A stretch of 64,000 nucleotides of DNA. Origin: Lentinula raphanica (lineage: Eukaryota > Basidiomycota > Agaricomycetes > Agaricales > Omphalotaceae). Shown here piece after piece: positions 46,694 through 58,545 of this stretch. The notes below the pieces were generated by a model that made no database searches, was not told the DNA's origin, and was given only the letters and a program-made list of their open reading frames with translations. A program made the translations under genes and the position numbers. The stretch lies in assembly GCA_027919835.1 (NCBI GenBank), contig JANVFP010000021.1, positions 434,001 to 498,000 of the forward strand, written 5' to 3'. Each line of letters starts with the position of its first letter. The first letter of the stretch is position 1.

Positions 46694-46933
46694 TCTTGTA
46701 GGTTTAGAGAATCTAGTGAGCTTCTCACCTCTCTTTTTTCCTGTTCTTTTCATCATCAGGCAAAACAGTGCAACCAACACCGATTGTCATGTCCAAATCC
46801 CAATCTTAGACAATTTTCTAAAGTCAGGTCAATCTCATGTTTTGAGCGCTCCGGAGCTGACATACTTGTTGCTAGAATCAGGCGGGCTTGTACTCAGAGC
46901 AATTTCCAGAAGAAGGGTCAACTGATGTAGTCA

Positions 46934-48334
46934 CTTATGGTGGTGGTCTCTATGATGTAGAACGCTCTGGATCGCCTCCCACTGTCCCACAAACTTTGGA
47001 AAGTTCGGCTCTTCTCAACACCAGATCAACTTAACTGACCTTGTATTCTAAACTTTATCAGGCCGAGGAACTTGCATTTGCAGGTGAAATACATCCTTTC
47101 AGCCATGAGGCTGGCAGCCAGACAACTTCGATACGAGACGATGCCGCTGGTGATGACGAAACTTCTTATGAACATCGCGAGTTGACGACTCTAGCCCTGT
47201 GTGCCGAGTGGGTCGTAGATGTGAGTGTAAAATTCGCCTTCTGTGTGAGATGCTGAGTTAGAAACGTAGAGAGCTTCTGTACATCACCAGTCAATGCCAG
47301 CGATGCGTGAACGGTACCAGGCTGATCATGAGGAACCTTCATGTGCCAGCGAAACACGTTTCCGGAACCATGAGCCTGGCAATGTATCAACTTCGATACA
47401 GTACGAGACTGCTACTGAAGATGCGTTAATGAACCCTTCCAATAAAGATCACCACTCTGTCGTAGTTGTAAGTGTAAACTTCGAGTCCTTTGCAATGTTT
47501 GGGTTAACAGCAGTGTAGCGGGCTTCTACGTACCATGACTCGACGCCAGCGCTGGGTCAGTCCGTTGCATCGACGGAGATCGGTCCCGAGTCCTATGCAA
47601 AGTATCATTTGATAGCAGTGCTTCGGGCTGCTGTGGTCCAGTTTACCGTTTGCCTCTGTGAAATTATCATCTCTTGGATAGAGTCATTCGCCTGCTTGAT
47701 TCGCGCGCGATTCTCATCCATTACAATGGAGTTTGGTCCCCTGTCTGAATGTCAGTGGATCTTTTGGACGCATATCCGGAGTCGTCTAGAAACAGTTCTA
47801 GGTGAGTCCATTTCCTGCCTTGTACAATTATGTGGTCCTGAGAATGTTTACATTGTTTATAGAATTACTTTCTTCGACGTTCCCGGCTATCATCAGTATT
47901 TCTCGGATGATATCATCCACCTACCCATCCCGCGCGCATTTCGCATTGTTCGCAACTGAGTTTGGGCCCTTATTCACTCCTCTGCTCATCTTCTGGCAAA
48001 CTATTCGAAGTCATATGGTGATATCGTTTGGTCCGCTGTTCGCTCGTCTGCATTGTTTGCAAAATTCCTGGCAGGTCACTCAGAACCATCTGGCGAACGC
48101 CTTTGGTGAGTCCATATCTGGACGAAAGTATGTCACTTACATTCGTTGTTAATAGTGTGTGTGACCAAGCATTGGACTGTCATTAATGTCTTTCTCGTTC
48201 TTGCTGGGGTCATCCTTGTTCTGAAAGTGAAGATGGTTGTGGATCACCTCATATTAGAGGTTTCACATCATTACCTTACCTCTGAATTTCGCCAGATGTT
48301 GAGGCATGATGCGGAAAGATGGAGCGTTGTGTAA
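46934..48334 (+). CDS. Hypothetical membrane-anchored protein with internal repeats
   Basis: Several short exons encode related units. EFGPLSECQWIFWTHIRSRL (near 47730) and EFGPLFTPLLIFWQTIRSHM (near 47960) share the pattern FGPL-x5-IFW-x2-IRS, each followed by an FGESIS-like end. The last exon has one hydrophobic helix (VINVFLVLAGVILVLKVKMV) and a charged tail ending ERWSVV. It may be the 3' part of the preceding gene. No known family. Confidence 0.4.
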
Positions 48335-48370
48335 TACATTAGTAGCGCGCTTAAATTTTACTTGTCTTTG

Positions 48371-49659
48371 ATGCCTTCTATATGGCGCCAAGAAGCCCAC
48401 TTCAGAGTAAAAGAAACTTCGTCTATCAATGGTCTTGCGCTTTCAAAGGATGCACGTTATCTTGCTGTTGCGTATGGAATATGCGTTGACATCTGGGACA
48501 TGGACAACACCAACACTGCTCCCTTGGTGCAATACATCCCTGACGACTCGATGACAATCTCATTCCTTACATGGTCTCCAGAAGGTCATAGCCTCGCCGT
48601 GTGCTATGAAGGAGGATTGCTTTGCGTCATTTCGATGAATGTTGATGGAGAGTCATCTTCATTGGCAGTAGGATTCCGCCTCGAATATAGCCAAGCACAG
48701 CAAAGCTTGAAAGTCTTCGCTGCCTTTATACACGAGGATATCTTGGCGGTAGCTATGGGTCAGGTGGTAGAAATACGGTGTTTTCATAATGATACCAGTG
48801 AGTTGATTGCATTCCAATACCGCTTGCTATCGATGACTTTTGAATAATGTAGATGATCCTCGTTGGGACCTCAAAACAGTGCTACCGGCATCTTCTGCAC
48901 CTTCCACTGGCAGATATATACCCATCGGTGATATTCAATCACTCCACTTCATGGACCAGGACTGTATCCTTGTCTCGTATGAGAATGAGGTTGCTAGGTG
49001 TGTGGGTGACATGTACAACTAGACCGATTGACTCATGCAGATACGGAAAAAGTGTATGGAGGTTCAAAGAAGGATTCACAGCCTGTACACATGAATGTAC
49101 AATGTGCCTACCGGGTGTGATGTGAGTGTTTGAAGAGTTATGGGCATTGTCATTGTTTTTACCATGTGTTTCAGAAATGATGTATGCCCAGGAAGGGGCT
49201 CAATCCTGATAACAGCGGCAGGAACATATCAGGTCTTATCCTTAGGTTCTACGACTGCTCAGAATATATTTGTTCCCCGCGACCCTGTAACAAAATACCC
49301 GCAGATTGTTTCATGCGCCAAATATCTCTCTTCTGATGTTATCATTGGTGCAGGTGCAGGACAACTGATTCTCTGGAATGCAGAACTTGGGAATCGATTG
49401 CAGAACCTTCCATTTCGGGATCAAGGTGAGATATATTTATGGATCATTATTTATTCTCTCATCTAAAATACTGAAAATAGATGGGGGTCAGATTACTCAC
49501 CATATTTGTGTGAGTTCAAAAACTCTTTGGCACAGTACAGCTCTACATTACTGATATATCCTACAGACAGCCTACAGGGGAGAAGATGATTCTGGTTGGG
49601 TTGTTACTGCACATGATGGAGGCAGAATTATATGCTGGAAGACAATAGACACAAGATGA
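48371..49659 (+). CDS. WD40-repeat-like protein
   Basis: Starts MPSIWRQEAHFRVKETSSIN and ends GGRIICWKTIDTRR. Blade-like motifs recur: LALSKDARYLAVAYGICVDIWD, FLTWSPEGHSLAVCYEGGLL, VIIGAGAGQLILWNAELGNR, and the final VVTAHDGGRIICW. About six exons with ~55 nt introns. A single beta-propeller of about 370 aa is expected, acting as a scaffold for partners unknown. The stop lies ~120 bp before minisatellite DNA starts. Confidence 0.6.
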
Positions 49660-49779
49660 CCAAAGGATTGAACCTGGTCATAAACACATTTGTAAATAAG
49701 TATATGGAAGAAATTGTAACTACTGTATGACATGGTATACTGGGTTCCAGGTTGGGCTCTGTGTCTGTGTACTCCCAGT

Positions 49780-50325
49780 AGGGCTGTGCATGGAGAGCCC
49801 TCTGTGCACTCTGTGAGCCCTCCCCATGCACTCTGATGCACTCTGTGCAAAATAGAGCTCTTCATGCACAGTAGAGCCCTCCATGTGCTCTGTGAGCCCT
49901 CCATGCACTCCGATTGCACTGTGTGAGCACTCTGTGCACTCCGATTGCACTGTGTGAGCACTCTGTGCACTCCGATTGCACTGTGTGAGCACTCCGTGCA
50001 CTCCGATTGCACTGTGTGAGCACTCCGTGCACTCCGATTGCACTGTGTGAGCACTCCGTGCACTCCGATTGCACTGTGTGAGCACTCCGTGCACTCCGAT
50101 TGCACTGTGTGGGCACTCCATGCACTCCGATTGCACTGTGTGATGCACTCCGTGCACTCCGATTGCACTGTGTGATGCACTCCGTGCACTCCGATTGCAC
50201 TGTGTGATGCACTCCGATGAGTGTATGGAGTGCAATTGGAGTGCATCAGAAGTGCAATTGGAGTGCATCAGAGTGTACGGAGTGCTTACAAAGTGCACAG
50301 AGTGTATAGAGGGCTCACAGAGCAC
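49780..50325. repeat. 31 bp minisatellite array 1, with orientation switch
   Basis: From 49780 to ~50212 the 31 bp unit runs in the reverse orientation (CACTCCGATTG, CACTGTGTGAG, CACTCCGTG). From ~50213 to 50325 degenerate units run forward (GGAGTGCAATTGGAGTGCAT). It contains long frames in several phases that arise only because the unit lacks stops. Confidence 0.88.
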
Positions 50326-50420
50326 TCCATTGGAGATGCCTGGAGAAACTGAGGGTGCTTTCAAAATCTTTGGTGTCTCCGGGCTTTGGGGGGGTGTCTC
50401 TGGAGACTCCAAAGCCACTG
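50326..50420. repeat. Degenerate MITE relic
   Basis: GGTGCTTTC, TTTGGGGGGGTGTCTCTGGAG and GACTCC recall the right half of MITE copy C (51210-51492), but the end repeats are missing. Confidence 0.35.
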
Positions 50421-50716
50421 AGTTAGCACTTATTCAGTGTCTCGGCATCCAAATGCAGAAACACCGTCCATTCACTTTCTCCCATGCCTCTTCCTCTTCC
50501 TTGCCCTCCATCTCCTCGACTACCACCTCATTCCTCAACGCAATAGGACTACCAGGATAACATCTATGGATACAAGACAGGGTAGCATGGTAGCAGGGAC
50601 GATGAGGGGCTAATCTAGAGGATTGTGTGGTCTGCCAACCAACAAGTCCTTGGTGCATAATTCGTTCATCCGAACGGATTACCCTCACTAACACAGCCCC
50701 GCCATCAGGATAGGGC

Positions 50717-50740
50717 AATTGTCGACCTGCGTCGACAATT
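50717..50740. repeat. Perfect palindrome with 4 nt loop
   Basis: AATTGTCGAC, loop CTGC, GTCGACAATT. No adjacent gene explains it. The surrounding 50430-51190 holds only short unrecognised frames. Confidence 0.6.
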
Positions 50741-51209
50741 CCTGGCCTCTCTCATACATCTCTGGATCTCAGGAACTCCACAACACCCTCAGCCCCACTT
50801 TTTCATGTTAAATCCCCGGTTCTGCTGTGTCAATACCTCGGTTGGCTTCCCTCTGCTTCGTCTGGCTGTTCCCCGGTTCAATTGGATTTTATATGCGTAC
50901 CTTTGGCCGGGTTCACAACTTTCAACAACAGGCGATGCAATACGGGTCATGATGACTCATTGTCTGTCATTGTTTCTTATTGTTTATATCATACTTCCTT
51001 GTCATTTAATGACTGCGCCTTCCTTATTTGTCTCATCATTGAGTCAAATTGATGTTGTTTGACAATGACATGGCTCTGGCTTGTGTCATCACAATTATCA
51101 TTGTGGTGACGCGTCCCACAGCTGACATTCTTTTATATTAGTTACCTTATATATCACTACTTACAGAAAATCCTATATAAGCTGTATCTATCCTGTACCT
51201 AATTCCCAG

Positions 51210-51492
51210 CATCAGGAAAAATATTCTCATCTCTAGAGTCCCCAGAGATACCCCCCAATTCCTAGGTAGTCTCAGAGAGCCTAGAGTATCTGAGTTCTTT
51301 GAGGCTTCTAAAAATTCTCTGGGTGCTTTCTAGTGCTTTCTGGTGCTTTCTGGTGCTTTCAGATGCTTTCAGGATCTTTCAGGATCTCTAGGATGTTTTT
51401 TGATCTTTCAAAGCTCACAAAAATCTCTGAGCAGCCTAGGAATTGGGGGGTATCTCTAGGGACTCTAGAGATGGGAATATTTTTCCTGATGA
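51210..51492. mobile_element. MITE copy C
   Basis: The element is 283 bp. It starts CATCAGGAAAAAT, ends TTTTTCCTGATG, and has AG on both sides. Inner GATACCCCCCAAT and ATTGGGGGGTATC are present. The interior has tandem GGTGCTTTCT repeats. Confidence 0.85.
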
Positions 51493-51739
51493 GATTGGTT
51501 ATTTTTACAGGTTCTCAATAGTAGTTGGTTCTTATCTCTTTTGTCTTGGTCTGGTTATTACCAGTGTAACAACAAGTGTACTACTAACAACAAAGTTTCA
51601 GCAATCATCAATCACTCAGAATCCAGATCTTTGGTTTAGACTCATTAGCCTAGCAGTCTGTCTACAACGTTCTTTTGGATGGAACACTTGTAGCCTTAGC
51701 CTTTGGTGCTGTCGAGGGATAGAGCATCGAGTACCTAAC

Positions 51740-51905
51740 AGCTCTACAGAGTGCACCAAAGTGCACAGAATGCTTACAGAGTGCATAGAGTGCAATTGGA
51801 GTGCATGGAGTGCTCACAAAGTGCACAAAGTGTATGGAGAGCTCACAGAGTGCATGGAGTGCTCTACTGTGCATGAAGAGTTCTACTTTGCATAGAGTGC
51901 ATCAG
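51740..51905 (+). repeat. Minisatellite array 2 (degenerate)
   Basis: About five degenerate GAGTGCA-type units in the forward orientation, related to arrays at 50 and 55-58 kb. Confidence 0.75.
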
Positions 51906-51987
51906 AGCGCTGTTGCACGGTTTTTCCACGCAGGTGTGCAATGATCAAAAAGATCAACTTAGACCGTTGCATAGTATCAATAAGGAC

Positions 51988-52041
51988 TGTAGTGAGCCCG
52001 AACTAGCAGTCAAATGTAGTGAGCCCGAACTAGCAGTCAAA
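51988..52041 (+). repeat. 27 bp tandem duplication of an LTR-edge sequence
   Basis: TGTAGTGAGCCCGAACTAGC... occurs twice in direct tandem. It resembles the minus-strand edge of the LTR-like fragments at 20.3 and 56.1 kb. It may be an LTR start duplicated during insertion or by slippage. Confidence 0.65.
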
Positions 52042-54915
52042 CTTGTATCAGTATAAGCTAGGATACAGATCCTTCGGCAGGATCAGCCATGAATATCCAC
52101 TTAGAGCTATTGCTCGCACCCTTGGTTGGGGATCTTTCAAGAATGCTGACTACTGGTATGAGCACACCAAGGGAATATCGACTTAGTATCAAGATCTGCC
52201 AGATCGGCACAACTGTACTTGGCTGTGATGATGGAAATTTCACTTGATCTAGCAGATTAGACACAATGAGAACCTATCCGGATGAGTTACCACACAGAAA
52301 GCCTACGCAAGGTGGCGGAAACCATCGGAAACATGATGATCTAGCATTTCCGTGGCAGTACGGGTGCAGCGGAAACACACATATGTTCAAGTTCTAAACT
52401 GAGATATAGCATATGCAATGTACAGCTTTGACCAGCACTCACAGAAATGCATGGAAACCTACAGAAAATACTTCTGAAGCATTTATCTTCGTTGTCCGCT
52501 CCAGAACACCAGGCTATATGCATACCGTTCGAAAGCTACGGACCAGACCAACCTGATCCGCAAGATCAACCACTATAGCGAGTCCATCTCATTAACTTGG
52601 GAAGACCACTACTATTCCGCGGAAGCAAATTCATCGAAAACACTTGAGCAACACAGGCAGGAGCCACTCTGATGAGTTACTAGGTACCCTAGCATGTGAA
52701 GGCCACACAGACCATGGTCGGAACTTGCTTGGTCTTCTAGATCTGGCAAAAGTACGACAAAATACAGACAAGTTTCATTTTTTTCTCTGTTTTCCTTACT
52801 ATTTCCTTGCATGTTTGTATTGTTTCAGTCATATTTTACTATTTAAGTGTATATTATCAGACTCTGTCTGTAGAAATAGCTAGATCTACTAGATCAAGGA
52901 CAAATACGGGTATTGGACTTTTCATAGTATACTTAAAGACCTGTATCCGCACAAATGAATAAGTTTCGCGCCCAGATCTCTCTGAACTGGTAATCCTTTT
53001 CATCCATATGTGGGAGTAGAGGCTTCTAAGCCATACCGGACCTTGCAGATTAAGTGTGTTACTTCATTGCGATAAGCCCAACTTTTGAGGGGTTTGACTT
53101 GGTGTCTGTCACTTGCTAGTTGAAGGTAGACTCCATTCCGGAGATACAGAGGACTTAGTCTCAGGTTGTGCCAACTTCCAAGTGAACGTGCAGAGTCTTG
53201 GTGGCTCTGTTCAAGTTGACACGTAGTGATTGGTGATCTGAGTGGTCTTTGAGGTTTCACTGAGAATAGTAATCAGTATTGCTGTTATGAAGCATAACAA
53301 AACCCACCTCCAATTTTCCCTGCATTTTTCCCTATTTTTGGTGCATTTTCCTAACGAGTTTTCACCGTTGCAGCCGATGGCCGAACCGTCGCCGAGCTGG
53401 CGTTTATTCGGCGCTAAACGCGTTTTCGTCTCTTGTCTCTCAACCACCACCATCATCCCCTTCACCTTTCTTCTTTCGACAGCTTCTACTTGCTCACGCT
53501 CATTCGGGACGCCAATGGAACGCCAAATCATGATCTAGGGAAGGACAAGAAGATCTAGGGAACACCTGAGGAATGGAGACCGCAAGGAAACGGTCGGCCA
53601 TTCAAGATACCCTTTCGGAGGTGCCAGTAGACGTTGTCTGCTGACACCTCGGGCCCTTTCTCCCCATCTTCCTTGAAACTTCCTTCTTTGGCCGCCCATC
53701 TCTTCCTTCCAGAAAACCTCGGACCCTTTCCTCCTGACACACCCTGGATTTTCCCTGTTTGGCCCATTCATCCTAGCTCCAGCAACCTCGGCTCCGCTAT
53801 ACCAAAAAACCATGACCTGTTCAACGAAGCCTCCAACGCGTAAACGGCGTGACGAGAAGGCTCTCTGCCGCTTCTAGTGGAAGGCCGGTTCTGCCTTTCT
53901 TTTGTTTTCCCGTTTCCATTTGACCCTTCAAGTTCCGTGTGCGTAGCGTCGCGATCCTTACACTCTCTGACCAGGTCTTTGAAGATGCCAAAAGTGGAGG
54001 CTCCGCTTGTTAACAGGAATTCTATTCACTTCCAGAACTAACCTACATACGGCGAGTCATCGCTTCCACGAAGACTTGCCGCTACTCCATTTCCTTCGGA
54101 ACCGGTCCTCCACACACTCCTCTATTATCCTTAATCCGCATCGTCGATCCGTGCTCACTAGAACTACGGAGCCGAGGCTCTGTTCCTCGTCTCCCATTTG
54201 TTCCTGCAATTCCTCACAGCCGCCCCTTGGTCCTCTCCTTTCGTCGCTTGGATCTCTCCACTTCCTGTACGTATAACCGTGGTTTTCACTAACATCTTCT
54301 TCAGTTTCCAGTCGCGGCCGCCTCTTATGGCTTTCGCACTTGTTTCGTGTCCTCTACGCGGAATGGTGGATTTTGTGCGGTGGCATTTCGTTGCTTATTC
54401 CAGTCATTGTATTCCATGACCAGATCGACACTATTCACGTCGATTCGAGTCATTTTCATTACATTCAATAAGGACTTTGAGTTCCGGCTCTCGTCGAGTC
54501 AACTCGAGTTCTTTCTAACTCCCGTTGACTTGACTCGCGACCGACATACATTTGTATTACTTTCCTTTTATATATTACCTACAAAATACCTATAAAAACC
54601 CTAAATACTTGCCTGTATCCCCAGATCGGTTATTCTAGCTATTTGACCACTGTTTCCTCTAACTTTGTCTGAATCTCTCTTCTCTCTCTTGTCTGACCAA
54701 GTCTCATACTAAGGATAATCCAAGTCCTTCCAAGTCCCGATTCACGACGTAAGACATTCTGCTTAGCAGATCTTGCACCGTTTCTCAGGACGACTAACTC
54801 GTAGCCGTCGAACTCAGGTGTATTCGAAGGTTAGAGTGTACGGTCACCTAACAATTGCTTCCCAGAAGCAGAATTGATTGGTCTGCCATAACATCTGGTA
54901 TTCCGTTGCTTTCCG
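52042..54915. other. Retroelement debris, no supported gene
   Basis: Scattered short frames only. Near 54870-54905 the text CATAACATCTGGTAT resembles an LTR end followed by a TGGTAT-type primer site, so this stretch is probably a decayed LTR element. No RT, integrase or gag motif was seen. Confidence 0.35.
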
Positions 54916-55262
54916 AGCCTAAAACCCCTTATCCGAGTGGAAGCCACTCAACACAAACCCCTTAGTCCAGATCTTACAACTGGTATATCTGTGCCACTCA
55001 ACACAAACCCCTTAGTCCAGATCTTACGACTGGTATATCTGTGTCACTTCGTTCTGCTGACCAGTATTGCTGATCTAAAAGGTCTTCAAGATCTTAAGTT
55101 ACAAGACTGCATTCGACTTGAGATATAAGATAGTGTGGAATCTCTGACAATGCCCCACACCTCGCTATAAATACAATTTGATTGACGAATCTGTGAAGTT
55201 GTACCCTGTGTTTATGCTAAGTGACCTGTCATAAGGCATTATACTAAGAACTGACTTTATAC
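54916..55262 (+). repeat. Dispersed LTR-like repeat, copy B
   Basis: Plus-strand partner of 5499-5790. It carries an extra tandem copy of a ~48 bp block (from CCACTCAACACAAACCCCTT). It abuts the minisatellite directly. Confidence 0.65.
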
Positions 55263-55690
55263 CTTGTTAGCGCATGGAGTGCTCACAGAGTGCAATCAGA
55301 GTGCATCAGAGCACAAAGAGCACATGGAGTGCTCTACTTTGCACAGAGTGCATCAAAGTGCATGGAGGGCTCGACTGTGTACAGAGAGTGCACGGAGGGC
55401 TCAACTGTGCACAGAGTGCAATCGGAGTGCACGGAGTGCTCACAGAGTGCAATCGGAGTGCACGGAGTGCTCACAGAGTGCAATCGGAGTGCACGGAGTG
55501 CTCACAGAGTGCAATCGGAGTGCACGGAGTGCTCACAGAGTAATCGGAGTGCACGGAGTGCTCACAGAGTGCAATCGGAGTGCATGGAGTGCTCACAAAG
55601 TGCTATCGGAGTGCAATTGGAGTGCACGGAGTGCTCACAAAGTGCTATTGGAGTGCACGGAGTGCTCACACAGTGCAATCGGAGTGCATG
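55263..55690 (+). repeat. Minisatellite array 3
   Basis: Forward 31 bp units made of AGTGCAATCGG, AGTGCACGG and AGTGCTCACAG (11+9+11), more regular towards the 3' side. It leads into the 922 bp tandem units. Confidence 0.88.
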
Positions 55691-58440
55691 GTAACGATGA
55701 TATAAAGGGTGCAAGTTAATGCTTCGTTGGATAGATCTAATGGACTAGTGACTTTATCACTGAACACTGATCACCAATATACTTCTTATGTCATTTGTCA
55801 AATGTATTCAAGCGAGGTGTGGGGCGTTGTCAGAGATTCTGCACGATCTTATACTCTAGAACAAACTGGTAGTCTTAAAAGATCTACTGGATCCGCAATA
55901 CAGGTCATAGCTCATATCAGAGCCTAGAGGTGACTTTGTCTTGAAGGACTCCCCGACCAAGGGACTCAAGTGGTAACTCTTATTATTCACCAGGATGTGT
56001 TTTCCTATCTGGATCTGACGTCCTGGCATTAACATGATACAAGTTTGACTGTCAGCTCGGGCTCACTACAGTCCTTTAGTACTCTACAAGGCTCCAATCG
56101 GTGAAATTAGGCCATTGCATGCCTGCACGCAAAATCAGAGTGCACGGAGTGCCCACACAGTGCAATCGGAGTGCACAGAGTGCAAAATCAGAGTGCACGG
56201 AGTGCCCACACAGTGCAATCGGAGTGCACAGAGTGCTCACACAGTGCAATCAGAGTGCACGGAGTGCTCACACAGTGCAATCAGAGTGCATGGAGTGCTC
56301 ACACAGTGCAATCGGAGTGCACAGAGTGCTCACACAGTGCAATCAGAGTGCACGGAGTGTGCAATCGGAGTGCATCACACAGTGCAATCGGAGTGCACGG
56401 AGTGCTCACAGAGTGCAATCGGAGTGCACGGAGTGCTCACAGAGTAATCGGAGTGCACGGAGTGCTCACAGAGTAATCGGAGTGCACGGAGTGCTCACAG
56501 AGTGCAATCGGAGTGCATGGAGTGCTCACAAAGTGCAATTGGAGTGCACGGAGTGCTCACAAAGTGCTATTGGAGTGCACGGAGTGCTCACACAGTGCAA
56601 TCGGAGTGCATGGTAACGATGATATAAAGGGTGCAAGTTAATGCTTCGTTGGATAGATCTAATGGACTAGTGACTTTATCACTGAACACTGATTACCAAT
56701 ATACTTCTTATGTCATTTGTCAAATGTATTCAAGCGAGGTGTGGGGCGTTGTCAGAGATTCTGCACGATCTTATACTCTAGAACAAACTGGTAGTCTTAA
56801 AAGATCTACTGGATCCGCAATACAGGTCATAGCTCATATCAGAGCCTAGAGGTGACTTTGTCTTGAAGGACTCCCCGACCAAGGGACTCAAGTGGTAACT
56901 CTTATTATTCACCAGGATGTGTTTTCCTATCTGGATCTGACGTCCTGGCATTAACATGATACAAGTTTGACTGTCAGCTCGGGCTCACTACAGTCCTTTA
57001 GTACTCTACAAGGCTCCAATCGGTGAAATTAGGCCATTGCATGCCTGCACGCAAAATCAGAGTGCACGGAGTGCCCACACAGTGCAATCGGAGTGCACAG
57101 AGTGCAAAATCAGAGTGCACGGAGTGCCCACACAGTGCAATCGGAGTGCACAGAGTGCTCACACAGTGCAATCAGAGTGCACGGAGTGCTCACACAGTGC
57201 AATCAGAGTGCATGGAGTGCTCACACAGTGCAATCGGAGTGCACAGAGTGCTCACACAGTGCAATCAGAGTGCACGGAGTGTGCAATCGGAGTGCATCAC
57301 ACAGTGCAATCGGAGTGCACGGAGTGCTCACAGAGTGCAATCGGAGTGCACGGAGTGCTCACAGAGTAATCGGAGTGCACGGAGTGCTCACAGAGTAATC
57401 GGAGTGCACGGAGTGCTCACAGAGTGCAATCGGAGTGCATGGAGTGCTCACAAAGTGCAATTGGAGTGCACGGAGTGCTCACAAAGTGCTATTGGAGTGC
57501 ACGGAGTGCTCACACAGTGCAATCGGAGTGCATGGTAACGATGATATAAAGGGTGCAAGTTAATGCTTCGTTGGATAGATCTAATGGACTAGTGACTTTA
57601 TCACTGAACACTGATTACCAATATACTTCTTATGTCATTTGTCAAATGTATTCAAGCGAGGTGTGGGGCGTTGTCAGAGATTCTGCACGATCTTATACTC
57701 TAGAACAAACTGGTAGTCTTAAAAGATCTACTGGATCCGCAATACAGGTCATAGCTCATATCAGAGCCTAGAGGTGACTTTGTCTTGAAGGACTCCCCGA
57801 CCAAGGGACTCAAGTGGTAACTCTTATTATTCACCAGGATGTGTTTTCCTATCTGGATCTGACGTCCTGGCATTAACATGATACAAGTTTGACTGTCAGC
57901 TCGGGCTCACTACAGTCCTTTAGTACTCTACAAGGCTCCAATCGGTGAAATTAGGCCATTGCATGCCTGCACGCAAAATCAGAGTGCACGGAGTGCCCAC
58001 ACAGTGCAATCGGAGTGCACAGAGTGCTCACACAGTGCAATCAGAGTGCACGGAGTGCTCACACAGTGCAATCAGAGTGCATGGAGTGCTCACACAGTGC
58101 AATCGGAGTGCACAGAGTGCTCACACAGTGCAATCAGAGTGCACAGAGTGTGCAATCGGAGTGCATCACACAGTGCAATCGGAGTGCACGGAGTGTGCAA
58201 TCGGAGTGCATCACACAGTGCAATCGGAGTGCACGGAGTGCTCACAGAGTGCAATCGGAGTGCACGGAGTGCTCACAGAGTGCAATCGGAGTGCACGGAG
58301 TGCTCACAGAGTAATCGGAGTGCACGGAGTGCTCACAGAGTGCAATCGGAGTGCATGGAGTGCTCACAAAGTGCAATTGGAGTGCACGGAGTGCTCACAA
58401 AGTGCTATTGGAGTGCACGGAGTGCTCACACAGTGCAATC
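55691..58440 (+). repeat. Three tandem 922 bp higher-order repeat units
   Basis: Units start at 55691, 56613 and 57535 (GTAACGATGATATAAAGGG). Each has ~440 bp of LTR-like spacer followed by ~480 bp of 31 bp minisatellite. Units 1 and 2 are nearly identical. Unit 3 has a rearranged array and ends ~16 bp short at 58440. The spacer contains the dispersed fragment also found at 20121-20342. Confidence 0.92.
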
Positions 58441-58545
58441 ATGCACTCCATACACTCTGATGCACTCTGTAGAGTCCTCCGTGTGCTCCCTGTGCACAGT
58501 CAAAGCCTTCGTGTCCTCTCCATGCATAGTGGGTGACAATGATGA
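58441..58545 (-). repeat. Reverse-oriented minisatellite tail
   Basis: At 58441 the array flips to CACTCCAT...CACTCTGATGCACTCTG, the reverse orientation, and decays by ~58540. Confidence 0.65.

Noticed and set aside
49572..50418. Long ORFs of Ser/Cys/His repeats (also at 55.2-58.5 kb)
   Set aside because: They arise from a 31 bp minisatellite with no stop codon in any frame. There is no start context, introns or family.
9445..51492. CRISPR array or integron-like repeats
   Set aside because: The repeats are MITEs and minisatellites in an intron-rich fungal genome; no spacer-repeat architecture.
54860..54910. Functional LTR/primer-site boundary
   Set aside because: ATAACATCTGGTAT resembles one, but no partner LTR, gag or pol was found nearby.
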